This document shows, piece after piece, positions 1-7,979 of a stretch of DNA of 33,592 nucleotides. The notes beneath the pieces are model-generated. The model had not been told where the DNA came from, made no database searches, and was given only the letters and a program-made list of their open reading frames with translations. The stretch spans positions 1 to 33,592 of the forward strand of contig QHVA01000113.1 of the NCBI GenBank assembly GCA_003223425.1, given 5' to 3'. This DNA is from Gemmatimonadota bacterium (GTDB lineage Bacteria; Gemmatimonadota; Gemmatimonadetes; Gemmatimonadales; Gemmatimonadaceae). Numbering within the stretch: position 1 is the stretch's first letter; every line of letters starts with the position of its first letter. Both the position numbers and the translations under genes were made by a program.

Positions 1-45
1 CGCTCGCATTACAGGTAGGCAAAGGTCATCGCGAGACCGCGAGGA

Positions 46-134
46 GGAAAGCTCCCCGCTAAACAGCTGCAAAGCTCTCCGCTCCCCGCTTCGGTTTTGT
101 GGATGGGAGCTCCCGCAACGATCCAAACCCCGCC
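46..134. repeat. Dispersed intergenic repeat, copy A
   Basis: First of five copies of a GC-rich element. The shared core is AGCTCTCCGCTCCCCGCTTC, preceded by a GGAAAGCTCC...GCTAA..CAGCTGCAA stretch. It is followed by a conserved tail, TGTGGATG, then about 20 looser bases and GATCCAAACCCCG. This copy has one arm only and lies just upstream of the DUF5916 gene, so that gene's promoter or leader runs through or beside it. No coding function is seen. Confidence 0.8.
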
Positions 135-186
135 GTGACGCTCAAAGCTTATTGCTGTCACCTTCGACCCGACCCATCATTCCGCC

Positions 187-2490
187 ATGAACCTGCTCCT
201 AGTGGCAACTACGCTGGTCTACATCGGCCGCGAGAACCAAGTCAACGTTCGCATCCCCCGCATCGAAACCGACGTAACCGTCGACGGCAACCTCAACGAG
301 CCGGTGTGGCAGCAAGCGGCCGTGCTCACTGGATTTTCTGAATTCTCACCGCACGATGGAATTCCGGCCGCCGACTCGACGCAGGTCCTCGTCTGGTACT
401 CGCCGAACGCGGTGTACTTCGGCATCCGCGCCTTCGAGCTGCACGGCGCTCCGCACGCCACGCTCGCCGATCGCGACAAGATCTCCGCCGACGACAACGT
501 CCAGATCCTGCTCGGCACCTTTCACGATCATCGCCAAGCCTACGTCTTCGCTGTGAATCCGCTCGGCGTCCAGATGGACGGCACCATCGTCGAGCAGGGA
601 CAAACTCTTACCGGAACCTGGACGCCCGCACTGTCGGGGCGCGTTGCACCGGATCTGAGTCAGGATTTCGTGTTCAGCTCGAAAGGTCGTTTGACCAACT
701 ACGGCTACGAGGTCGAGATCCGTATCCCGCTCAAGAGCCTCAAGTACCAATCGGGTGACGAGCAGAGCTGGGATCTCAACATCGTGCGCCAGGTTCAGCA
801 CTCCGGACACGAAGATTCATGGGCGCCGGCCAAACGCGCCAATACGTCGTTCCTCGCTCAGTCCGGCTCACTCGACGGATTGACTGGGCTTAGTCGCGGA
901 CTGGTGCTCGATGTGAATCCATCGCTCACACACAAAGTCACTGGCGGGCCGAGTCCAAGTGGATGGAAATACGATCGCGGCTCGCCGCAGCTGGGAGGGC
1001 GAGTGCAGTGGGGAATCACCAACACCCTCACCCTCAACGGCGCTGTGAATCCCGATTTCGCCGAAGTCGAGTCGGATGCTGGACAATTCGTGATTGATCC
1101 TCGACAGGCGCTGTTCTTTCCGGAGAAGCGGCCGTTCTTCCTCGAGGGACTGGACGCGTTCAACACGCCGCACAATCTCATTTACACTCGGCGCATCGCG
1201 AAGCCGGACGGCGCGCTCAAACTCACTGGTAAAGTCGCCGGCACCAGTATCGGAGTTCTCTCGGCAGCGGATGACCGCAGCCTGTCGCCATCCGGGCACG
1301 ATCGGGCTATCTACAACGTTCTCCGCGCACAGCGCGACATTGGCGGACAGTCGCGACTCGGCATCGCGTACACCGATCGCGTGCTCGGCGGAGACTACAA
1401 TCGCGTCGCTGACGTCGACGGGCGGATTGTTTTCGGACAGGTCTACAGCGCGTCGTTCCAGGCTGCCGGCAGCTTTGATAAAGCAAACGGAGTAGTGCGC
1501 AACGCGCCGTTGTGGGAAGGAATCTTTGCGCGCAACGGCAAGCAATTCGGTTTGCGTTACCTCTTCACCGGAATCAGTGACGACTTCCGTACCCGGAGCG
1601 GATTCATCTCGCGGCCCGGAATTGTGCGCGCGGATGTGGATCACCGCGCGACCTGGTTCGGCGAGCGCGGCGCAAAGTTGGAGACGCTAACCGGCGAGGT
1701 CATCCTGGACGACCAGTGGCAGTACTCGCATTTCATGCGTCGCGGCGACGCGCAGGACAAGAAGTTTCACCTGAGTGGGAGCGCGGGATTGCGAGGTGGT
1801 TGGAACGTTGGACTCGGCGTGTACTTCGAGACGTTCGGCTTCGACCAGGGGCTGTATTCCAACTATCGAATTCTGGCGCCGACAGGCGACACGTTGCCGT
1901 TCGTCGGCAGACCTCGCATCACCAATCACGACTACGTGCTCACGCTGGTGACTCCACAGTGGTCGATCTTCAGTGGGAATCTTCTGTATGTCGGTGGCCA
2001 GGACGAGAATTTCTTCGAGTGGGCGCAGGCCAACATCGATCTCATACAGCTCGGCGTTAATGTGAGGCCGAGTGATCGTGTTCGCGTAGACGGAACGTTT
2101 GCGTACCAGGACTATTGGCGGCGCAGCGATCACACGCTCGCCGGACGCAACATGATTCCGCGCGTGAAGCTCGAGTACCAGTTGACGCGCGCCATCTTCA
2201 TGCGACTCGTCGGAGAGTACGATCTCAGCGAGCACGACGATCTCCGCGACGAGACGCGGACGAACTATCCGCTCATCATCGACGGCCAGCTGGCGACTGC
2301 CGTGCGCGCGCGATCGATGCACGGCGACTACTTGTTTTCCTACCAGCCGACGCCGGGCACGGTGGTGTTCCTCGGCTACGGCAGCACGGCGAGCGGGGAG
2401 CCGGATCCGGCGCAGCGGTTCAATTGGCAGCCGCTGCGGCGGGCGTCGGATTATTTCTTTGCGAAGGTGAGCTACCTGCTTCGGCTGTAG
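187..2490 (+). CDS. DUF5916/CBM9-like outer-membrane protein
   Basis: A 767-residue protein. The N-terminal part (about residues 20-200) looks like the family 9 carbohydrate-binding-like domain: IDGxLxEPVW-type opening (VTVDGNLNEPVWQQA), a charged YxGIRAFE strand and a late RIPLKSLKY motif. The rest matches the DUF5916 pattern, with the hallmark FFPEKRPFFLEG near residue 315 followed by YTRRIA, then alternating aromatic strands ending in SYLLRL, as expected of an outer-membrane beta-barrel. The hydrophobic start MNLLLVATTLVYIG is short for a signal peptide, so the start could be imperfect, but no better in-frame start was seen. Family members are usually 700-900 residues, so it is full length. 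The substrate is unknown; binding or transport of a glycan or metabolite at the outer membrane is inference. It stands alone between two repeat copies. Confidence 0.85.
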   Translation: MNLLLVATTLVYIGRENQVNVRIPRIETDVTVDGNLNEPVWQQAAVLTGFSEFSPHDGIPAADSTQVLVWYSPNAVYFGIRAFELHGAPHATLADRDKISADDNVQILLGTFHDHRQAYVFAVNPLGVQMDGTIVEQGQTLTGTWTPALSGRVAPDLSQDFVFSSKGRLTNYGYEVEIRIPLKSLKYQSGDEQSWDLNIVRQVQHSGHEDSWAPAKRANTSFLAQSGSLDGLTGLSRGLVLDVNPSLTHKVTGGPSPSGWKYDRGSPQLGGRVQWGITNTLTLNGAVNPDFAEVESDAGQFVIDPRQALFFPEKRPFFLEGLDAFNTPHNLIYTRRIAKPDGALKLTGKVAGTSIGVLSAADDRSLSPSGHDRAIYNVLRAQRDIGGQSRLGIAYTDRVLGGDYNRVADVDGRIVFGQVYSASFQAAGSFDKANGVVRNAPLWEGIFARNGKQFGLRYLFTGISDDFRTRSGFISRPGIVRADVDHRATWFGERGAKLETLTGEVILDDQWQYSHFMRRGDAQDKKFHLSGSAGLRGGWNVGLGVYFETFGFDQGLYSNYRILAPTGDTLPFVGRPRITNHDYVLTLVTPQWSIFSGNLLYVGGQDENFFEWAQANIDLIQLGVNVRPSDRVRVDGTFAYQDYWRRSDHTLAGRNMIPRVKLEYQLTRAIFMRLVGEYDLSEHDDLRDETRTNYPLIIDGQLATAVRARSMHGDYLFSYQPTPGTVVFLGYGSTASGEPDPAQRFNWQPLRRASDYFFAKVSYLLRL

Positions 2491-2491
2491 G

Positions 2492-2655
2492 GCGGGCTTG
2501 AGATCGTTTCGCTAGTCGGCATCCACAGAACAGAAGCGGGGAGCGGAGAGCTAAGCAGCCTCGTAGCTGGCAGCTTTCAAAGCGCGCTGGAAGAAAGCTC
2601 CTGGCTTAGTAGCTGCGAAGCTCTCCGCTCCCCGCTTCAGTATTCGATGTCTCTA
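2492..2655. repeat. Dispersed intergenic repeat, copy B (two inverted arms)
   Basis: Here the element is a large inverted repeat. The left arm GAAGCGGGGAGCGGAGAGCT (2533-2552) is matched perfectly by its reverse complement at 2619-2638. Outside the left arm lies the conserved tail in reverse (CGATCT/CTAGC/GGCATCCACAGAAC on the plus strand from 2499). The right arm is followed by a different end, CAGTATTCGATGT, shared only with copy C. The right arm overlaps the last 15 or so codons of the histidine kinase gene, so the repeat codes for that protein's tail. It lies immediately after the stop of the DUF5916 gene and could also fold as a transcription-stopping hairpin for both genes. Confidence 0.85.
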
Positions 2656-3895
2656 CGCGCCGCCGCTCCGCCGGACTCGTCGCCTTTCGCCGTAAAGGGA
2701 GCGCGATAGCAAAGATGGATCCTCCGTCATCCGGGTATTCCGCCCACGCGCGCCCGCCCAGCGACTCGGCCGCCTCGCGAACGATGTTGAGGCCGAGGCC
2801 AGTGCCTTCGATCGAGCTCATACCCTCGTGCGCGCGGAAGAAACGCTCGAACAGCTTATCGCGCTTGTCAGGCGGGACGCCGATGCCGTTGTCGCGAACG
2901 CGAACCACGACTCTCCTCTCTCCGTCGTCCGTCTGCTCCTCCGCGCCCGAGATCTCGACGAATCGCTGAGGCTTTGCCGGATCGGCATACTTGATCGCGT
3001 TGGAGAGATAATTCTTCACGCAGAGCTCGATGACGGCAGCACTGACTTCGATGTCCGGCATTCCAGATACGATGCGCACATCGATCTTCGCGCTCTGCGC
3101 AGCTTCGCGTACCTGCCGAACCGCTTCACCCACCGCCTCGGCGAGCTTCACGTTTCGGTGCTGGCGTGGGTCGTCACCATCTGCCCTCGAGAGAATCAGA
3201 ACGTTCTCCACTGTGTTTCGCATCTCTCTCGCGTTCCTGAGAACAATTTCCTCGAGGTCGGCGCGCTTGGAGGAGGGCATTTCGGAAAGCTCGTTCAGAA
3301 CGGTGCTGGCGCCGAGTATTGCGCCGACCCGGTTTTTGATCTCGTGTGAGATCACCCTGTTGAATACGCGGAGCCGCTCCTCTCGCTCGGCAACGTGCCT
3401 GTCGGCGAGCAGCAGAAAGTGAGTCATCGTCGTTTGCTGGATGATCGTCACCGCCCGATAGAGACGGGCGCCGCACGCCATCAACTCACTCTTCTCGCAC
3501 GGCTCCTTGACTTGCTCGACGGTTGTCGTGAAGAACTCGAACAGAATTCCGCCGAGGAATTCGTACTCCTTGAGGATCTCGTAGGCGTCGAAGCCCTGCT
3601 TGTGGCGGAGCTCGCCGAGCTCCATCGCTTTGGCGACGACCGGCATGTCGACGCCGATCTCGGCGGCCGGATTCTTCACGTAATCGGCGACCCCGTCGAT
3701 GAGCAGCGGGACGTGGTCGAGCAAGTCATTGGTGGGGAACACACGATTCCGGTCGAGCGAGACGCGACTGGCGATCCGGTCCAGCCACTGCACCGTCAGA
3801 TCGTGCCTGGCCCGCCTGAGTCTCTCGGCGAGTACCCCCGCGAGCGGACAATCAATCTCGACTCTCGACACCCCTGACTGCTGTTCTGGCCTCAT
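2606..3895 (-). CDS. Soluble sensor histidine kinase, orphan
   Basis: A 429-residue kinase. Residues about 20-165 resemble the RsbRD-type N-terminal helical domain (LLDHVPLLIDGVADYV near 58). Then come a short coiled coil, an H-box with the phospho-accepting His184 (VISHEIKNRVG), an N-box (NYLSNAIKYA, Asn299), a G1 box (DNGIGVPP, 335) and a G2 box (GTGLGLNIV, 364). No membrane segment is visible, so it should sense a cytoplasmic signal. The start at 3895 is chosen because AAAGGAG lies a few bases upstream; the longer track ORF would translate repeat copy C. No response regulator is adjacent. The tail after residue 414 (ETSNTEAGSGELRSY) is encoded by repeat copy B and is unlikely to be part of the kinase fold. 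Kinase identity is firm; its partner is unknown. Confidence 0.9.
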   Translation of the reverse strand: MRPEQQSGVSRVEIDCPLAGVLAERLRRARHDLTVQWLDRIASRVSLDRNRVFPTNDLLDHVPLLIDGVADYVKNPAAEIGVDMPVVAKAMELGELRHKQGFDAYEILKEYEFLGGILFEFFTTTVEQVKEPCEKSELMACGARLYRAVTIIQQTTMTHFLLLADRHVAEREERLRVFNRVISHEIKNRVGAILGASTVLNELSEMPSSKRADLEEIVLRNAREMRNTVENVLILSRADGDDPRQHRNVKLAEAVGEAVRQVREAAQSAKIDVRIVSGMPDIEVSAAVIELCVKNYLSNAIKYADPAKPQRFVEISGAEEQTDDGERRVVVRVRDNGIGVPPDKRDKLFERFFRAHEGMSSIEGTGLGLNIVREAAESLGGRAWAEYPDDGGSIFAIALPLRRKATSPAERRRVETSNTEAGSGELRSY

Positions 3896-3940
3896 CCCAG
3901 CTCCTTTGCAGCCGATGGAAATGCAGGTGCCGGGCCAGGG

Positions 3941-4100
3941 CGCGGGGTCGAAATTCGGGGGCGCTACCGGGCGTCCACAGAACTGAAGCGGGGAGCGGAG
4001 AGCTTGACAGCGTTCAAGCTGGGAGCAGCCCCAAAGAAGCTTCCGCGCTAAGCGGCTGCAAAGCTCTCCGCTCCACGCTTCAGTATTCGATGTGCGTAGA
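3941..4100. repeat. Dispersed intergenic repeat, copy C (two inverted arms)
   Basis: Second two-armed copy. The left arm GAAGCGGGGAGCGGAGAGCTT (3985-4005) pairs with the right arm at 4061-4081, with one mismatch (CTCCACGC instead of CTCCCCGC). The outer left tail GGGGCGCTACCGGGCGTCCACAG is the reverse of the conserved tail. The right end is CAGTATTCGATGT, as in copy B. It fills the space between the divergently read kinase and DUF2214 genes, so both promoters must lie in or next to it. Confidence 0.85.
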
Positions 4101-4151
4101 TGGCGGCGTTCCGCTTGCGACCCAGTCCCTGTCGGAGTACAGTTCGCGCCA

Positions 4152-4619
4152 ATGCTCCGCGTCACCCTCGCCGCGCTCCACCTATTCGCACTCGCCTTCG
4201 GGCTTGGCGCCGTTTATGTGCGGGGGCGTTCACTCACCGAGCGCCCTTTGACTCTGGGTGCGGTGCGACGAGCATTCGTTGCCGACTCGTGGTGGGGTAT
4301 TGCTGCGGGACTGTGGATCGCAACCGGACTCTGGCGACTCTTCGCCGGCACCGAAAAGGCGACGAGTTACTATCTGCACAACGATGCGTTCTTCGCCAAG
4401 ATGGCCCTGCTCATCATCATCCTCGCGCTGGAGATATGGCCGATGATGACGCTCATCCGCTGGCGTAAGGCAGTGGCGAAATCGAGCGACGCGTGGCAAC
4501 CCGACGAGATCGTCGCCGGCCGGATCACGAAAATCAGCTACATCCAGGCAGCACTCGGCTTGGCGATGGTCGTGGCAGCGGTGTTGATGGCCCGCGGATA
4601 TGGTTACCGCGGTCCGTAG
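4152..4619 (+). CDS. DUF2214 family inner-membrane protein
   Basis: A 155-residue integral membrane protein with four predicted helices: about residues 3-22 (LAALHLFALAFGLGAVYVRG), 42-64 (WWGIAAGLWIATGLWRLFAG), 82-102 (AKMALLIIILALEIWPMM) and 130-150 (IQAALGLAMVVAAVLMARG). Early His, the FVADSWWGIAAGLWIATGLWR stretch and FFxKMxLL fit the DUF2214 family (predicted membrane proteins of unknown role). The start at 4152 is preferred over the track start at 4092. The first 20 residues of the longer version are basic, non-conserved in look and start at the edge of repeat copy C, whereas MLRVTLAALHLF begins directly before the first helix. It is monocistronic between repeat copies C and D. Confidence 0.8.
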   Translation: MLRVTLAALHLFALAFGLGAVYVRGRSLTERPLTLGAVRRAFVADSWWGIAAGLWIATGLWRLFAGTEKATSYYLHNDAFFAKMALLIIILALEIWPMMTLIRWRKAVAKSSDAWQPDEIVAGRITKISYIQAALGLAMVVAAVLMARGYGYRGP

Positions 4620-4645
4620 GAAGCGCGAGCCGAGGAGCGCGAGTA

Positions 4646-4735
4646 TGAAAGCTTACGGCTAATAAGCTGCAAAGCTCTCCGCTCCCCGCTTCAGTCCTGT
4701 GGATGTCAGCCAGCGCAGCGGTCTAAACCCCGACG
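4646..4735. repeat. Dispersed intergenic repeat, copy D
   Basis: Single-armed copy: GAAAGCTTACGGCTAATAAGCTGCAA, then AGCTCTCCGCTCCCCGCTTC, then CCTGTGGATG and the tail ending GTCTAAACCCCG. The tail supplies the TAG stop codon of the downstream minus-strand monooxygenase gene (4723-4725). The element separates two convergent genes and may act as a bidirectional terminator or REP-like site. Confidence 0.8.
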
Positions 4736-5919
4736 ATATGCTCGCGCCTGAACCCCAGCCCAATCAATCTCGCCGGGATGCGCTGCAAAACGGGAATCGC
4801 CCCGAGCGCCCGGACAACGAGCGGCGGCTTCATTCGTCCCGCGCTGCCGAGCACCCGCTTGATGATATTGTTCTGAATCAGGAGCTGCACGCGCTGCGTA
4901 ATGCGCGTTGGCAGCTCGCGTCGCTGCTGCACTCGCCGCAGCGCCTCGATCGGAATGCTCGAGTCCCGCCGAAACTCGGGAATCAGGATGTTCGCCGCCG
5001 CGACTGCATCCTGCACCGCAAGGTTGATCCCCACTCCGGCGATCGGCGACATCGCGTGCGCTGCGTCTCCAATGCAGAGGAGCCCGGGCCGGTACCACTC
5101 GCGCAGCCGATTGACCTGAACCGTCAGCAGCTTGACGTCGTCCCAATCGCGGAGCTCGCTGACACGATCTTTTAAGAACGGATTCATCTGCACGATGTCG
5201 GCGCGAAGAGCGTCGATGCCACCACGCCGAATCTCGTCGAATCCTCCTTTCGGAATGACGAGCGCGCACTGCCAATAATCCCCGCGATCGAGCATCACGA
5301 AAACACGTCCAAAATCGATGCGGCCGAATAGCTGCTCGGGATCCCCGGCTCGTTTCGACAATCGCATCCAGAGCGCATCCATGGGCGAGCCGAAGTCAAT
5401 CGGCTGAAGTCCGGCCTCCTCGCGCACGTGAGAATCCCGCCCATCGGCCGCAACCACCAGATCGGCGCGCATTTCACGCTCGCCCTTCGACGTCTTAACG
5501 CGCACGCCGATGACGCGCTGGCCATCGAAGACGAGCCCGGTCACTTCCGCTTCCATCTCCAATTGGAACAACGGGTACTTCCGGCCCTGATCGGCCAGGA
5601 AGTTCAGAAAATCCCACTGCGGCATGAACGCCAGGAACTTGCAGTGCACCGGCAGGTGACTGAAGTCGCCGAGCACGAGCGTGGTGTCGCCGATCTGACC
5701 AGTGAGCTTGCGCACCCTTGAGTGCGGAAGCTTGAGGAACTCGTTAATGAGGCCGAGCTCGTAGAGGATCTCCAGAGTCGACGGGTGCACAGTGTCGCCG
5801 CGGAAATCCCTGAAGAAATCGGCGTGCTTCTCGAGCACTGTAACGCTGATACCCGCGCGCCCGAGGAGATAGCCGAGCATCATTCCGGCGGGCCCGCCAC
5901 CAACGATGCAGCAGTTCAC
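4723..5919 (-). CDS. FAD-dependent aromatic-ring-type monooxygenase/oxidoreductase
   Basis: A 398-residue flavoprotein of the p-hydroxybenzoate hydroxylase/UbiH group. The N-terminal dinucleotide-binding fold is explicit: IVGGGPAGMMLGYLLGRAG (GxGxxG, residues 7-12) followed by an acidic strand end VTVLEKH. The middle DG motif is DLVVAADGRDSHVRE. The late GD motif, which contacts the FAD ribose, is LLCIGDAAHAMSPIAGVGIN. Length is normal for single-component hydroxylases. The start is directly at the FAD fold, and an alternative longer start is not needed. The substrate cannot be told from sequence; quinone, aromatic and antibiotic hydroxylation are all known in the superfamily. It is divergent from the glycosyltransferase at 6.0 kb and ends inside repeat copy D. 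Confidence 0.88.
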   Translation of the reverse strand: MNCCIVGGGPAGMMLGYLLGRAGISVTVLEKHADFFRDFRGDTVHPSTLEILYELGLINEFLKLPHSRVRKLTGQIGDTTLVLGDFSHLPVHCKFLAFMPQWDFLNFLADQGRKYPLFQLEMEAEVTGLVFDGQRVIGVRVKTSKGEREMRADLVVAADGRDSHVREEAGLQPIDFGSPMDALWMRLSKRAGDPEQLFGRIDFGRVFVMLDRGDYWQCALVIPKGGFDEIRRGGIDALRADIVQMNPFLKDRVSELRDWDDVKLLTVQVNRLREWYRPGLLCIGDAAHAMSPIAGVGINLAVQDAVAAANILIPEFRRDSSIPIEALRRVQQRRELPTRITQRVQLLIQNNIIKRVLGSAGRMKPPLVVRALGAIPVLQRIPARLIGLGFRREHIVGV

Positions 5920-6074
5920 GAATTAGTATAGGTCATTCAGGGTGACGGCGATATTCTGTTCGCAATAATTACTCCGGATTTTCTCTGTCTTTCAAGGATC
6001 TGAAGACAAAACTCACGAGATTAATCGTCGATCAGCGGCTGCTCCTCCTGATCTACGTCTCCGCGGCACTCATC

Positions 6075-7166
6075 GTGACTATCCAGCGCGGGGTCTTCGG
6101 ATTCCCGAACGACTTTGCAATCTTCCGCGCCTCTTTCTGGAATTTGCTCGCGAACAGAGACCTGTACGTGCTGCGCCTGGATCAGGCGCGCGACTACTTC
6201 AAGTATTCCCCATCATTCGCGCTGCTGTTTGCTCCCTTCGCCGTCCTTCCATTCGTTGCAGGTCTCTTTCTCTGGAATGTTGTCAATGCGCTCGCGATTT
6301 TTTTCGCGCTGAGACTGCTCCTGCCTCGGGATCAGTGGGCCCTCGCGCAAGCGCTAGTGGCACTACCGACGCTTCGCTCCATTCAGTCGTCTCAAAGCAA
6401 TGCTCTCGTCGCGGCACTCATCATCTTTGCCTTCGTTAGCTACGAACGCGCCTGGCTCTGGCGCGGTGGAATCTCAACCGCACTCGGCGCCGTCACCAAA
6501 ATATTCCCACTTGCAGCTTTAACCTTCGCTCTGCCTCGCCCTGATCGAGTGCGGGCGATACTGATAACGATTGGCAGCACGGCAATTCTGGTCGCGCTTC
6601 CACTCCTTGTAATCTCGCCGGCCGCGCTTGTCGCTCAGTATGAGTCGTGGGGGGCGCTCCAGGGACGCGAAACCGCCCTCGTCGGGTCGAGTGCGATGGA
6701 GCTTTTCCGCGACGCCGGTATTACGTGGCCAGCTTGGCCGGTGCAGCTGATCGCAAGCGCAGTCGTTCTCGCGGTGCTGGTCCTGCGAATGCGCGATTGG
6801 AATGACAGAAAGTTGCGGCTGCACTTCCTCGGCTTCGTGATGGTGTTCTGCGTAGTTTTCAACCACCGCGCCGAACGTCAGTCCGCGGTAATCGCGCTGT
6901 GCGGAATGGTCGTCTGGTACCTCGTGTCCCCGCGGTCCACCTGGCGAACCGCGCTATTCGCCATTGTGTATTTCCTGGTTGCGTTGACCAGTTCGAGCTT
7001 GATGCCTGATGCGATCAAGCAAATCCTATCGGCGCAATTGCGATTCTCTATTCCGCTCACGATCGTCTGGCTGGTAATGCTGGGCGAGCTGGCTCTCGTG
7101 CGAAACAATCGACGGCCGATCGCCGCCGGCGAAGCTGGTCAGCCTCACCCCGCAGCGATCGAGTAG
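6075..7166 (+). CDS. GT87-like polyprenol-dependent membrane glycosyltransferase (DUF2029)
   Basis: A 363-residue multi-helix protein. The pattern DFAIFRASFWNLLANRDLYVL, followed by YFKYSPSFALLFAPFAVLP, is the signature of glycosyltransferase family 87 (mannosyl- or arabinosyltransferases that use polyprenyl-phosphate sugars and act on the outer face of the inner membrane). About eight further hydrophobic helices follow. The GTG at 6075 is the track start. However, the open frame extends back to 5946 and encodes QRLLLLIYVSAALIVTIQRG just upstream, which looks like the first transmembrane helix. The true start is therefore probably further upstream, perhaps a rare CTG at 6000 behind AAGGAT. 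The 3' end overlaps the convergent deacetylase gene by 141 bp. It probably works with the GT2 and ChbG-type genes next door. Confidence 0.78.
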   Translation: MTIQRGVFGFPNDFAIFRASFWNLLANRDLYVLRLDQARDYFKYSPSFALLFAPFAVLPFVAGLFLWNVVNALAIFFALRLLLPRDQWALAQALVALPTLRSIQSSQSNALVAALIIFAFVSYERAWLWRGGISTALGAVTKIFPLAALTFALPRPDRVRAILITIGSTAILVALPLLVISPAALVAQYESWGALQGRETALVGSSAMELFRDAGITWPAWPVQLIASAVVLAVLVLRMRDWNDRKLRLHFLGFVMVFCVVFNHRAERQSAVIALCGMVVWYLVSPRSTWRTALFAIVYFLVALTSSSLMPDAIKQILSAQLRFSIPLTIVWLVMLGELALVRNNRRPIAAGEAGQPHPAAIE

Positions 7167-7979
7167 GTCACGAAATTCGCGGGAACACAGAACCCTCAGC
7201 TCTGTTTCTCGCTCGGCTATATAACTGTCTTGCTCGGCGAGTGACGCATCAGCGTAACCCGGATGGACCATCAGCTCCGTCGTTCCCGCCGGCAATCGAG
7301 GAATCAAAGCGAACAGTCGCGATGCGAATGATTTGCCGCCGTGCAGTGAGATGCCGACAAAGCGATCTGCACCGCCGTAGGCACTAGTTACACCTGAGAG
7401 CCGAGCGCAAAAGAGAAGTCCGGCTTTCTTGAGCGCAGCTCGCCATTCGCGCGCATCAAAACCGAGCGGCTCGCAAAGAACGCGCACGCGAGAAATTCCT
7501 CTCGATGCCGCGGCTGTCGAGACCGCCGGGAAGATTGCTGGGTGAATGTGGATGTGGCGATGGCTGTCCAGATGCGTCGGCGGAAATCCAGCTTCGATCA
7601 TTCGGTCGATCTGTGCCTGGCACTCGCGCAAAAGCTCGGCTCCGTCCAGACGTCCAAGCGAAGCGCGCGCGACCAATGCTGGCAAAGCGTAGAAATCGTC
7701 AGTTTTACTTCGTGTCAGTGATGGCGCGTCGGTGAGGGGGCGGCCGAGAGTGAGATTGAGGTGAATGCCAAGTGAGAGTGACGGGAGAGGAGAGGCGCGC
7801 GACACCACACGGTCGAGAGCGTCCGCAAAGCTCGGCAGATTGACGATCATCGAAGCGGATGTGACGACGCCAGCTTCTGCCGCCTCGATTATTCCGATGT
7901 TGACGCCGCGCGAGATTCCGAAATCGTCGGCGTTGATGATGAGTTTCTTCGGACTACGCGTAGATCCCACGCGCACCAT
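7026..7979 (-). CDS. ChbG/HpnK (YdjC-like) carbohydrate deacetylase
   Basis: A 317-residue member of the YdjC-like family, metal-dependent deacetylases such as ChbG (chito-oligosaccharides) and HpnK (hopanoid-associated). Visible family motifs are LIINADDFGIS (metal-binding Asp pair at residues 18-19), LGIHLNLTLGRPL (71-82) and THLDSHRHIHIHP (about 136-147, metal-ligand histidines). The family core seems to end near SFAGG. The last 35 or so residues (RPSIVSHESQLAQ...) are read antisense to the end of the GT87 gene and look like read-through extension. The start overlaps the end of the GT2 gene by 26 bp, so translation is probably coupled; GTG codons at residues 2 and 4 are alternatives. Sugar deacetylation in a lipid-linked glycan or hopanoid pathway is the likely role. 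Confidence 0.85.
   Translation of the reverse strand: MVRVGSTRSPKKLIINADDFGISRGVNIGIIEAAEAGVVTSASMIVNLPSFADALDRVVSRASPLPSLSLGIHLNLTLGRPLTDAPSLTRSKTDDFYALPALVARASLGRLDGAELLRECQAQIDRMIEAGFPPTHLDSHRHIHIHPAIFPAVSTAAASRGISRVRVLCEPLGFDAREWRAALKKAGLLFCARLSGVTSAYGGADRFVGISLHGGKSFASRLFALIPRLPAGTTELMVHPGYADASLAEQDSYIAERETELRVLCSREFRDLLDRCGVRLTSFAGGDRPSIVSHESQLAQHYQPDDRERNRESQLRR

Noticed and set aside
868-1644. 258-residue minus-strand ORF
   Set aside because: Antisense to the DUF5916 gene, which has convincing motifs here.
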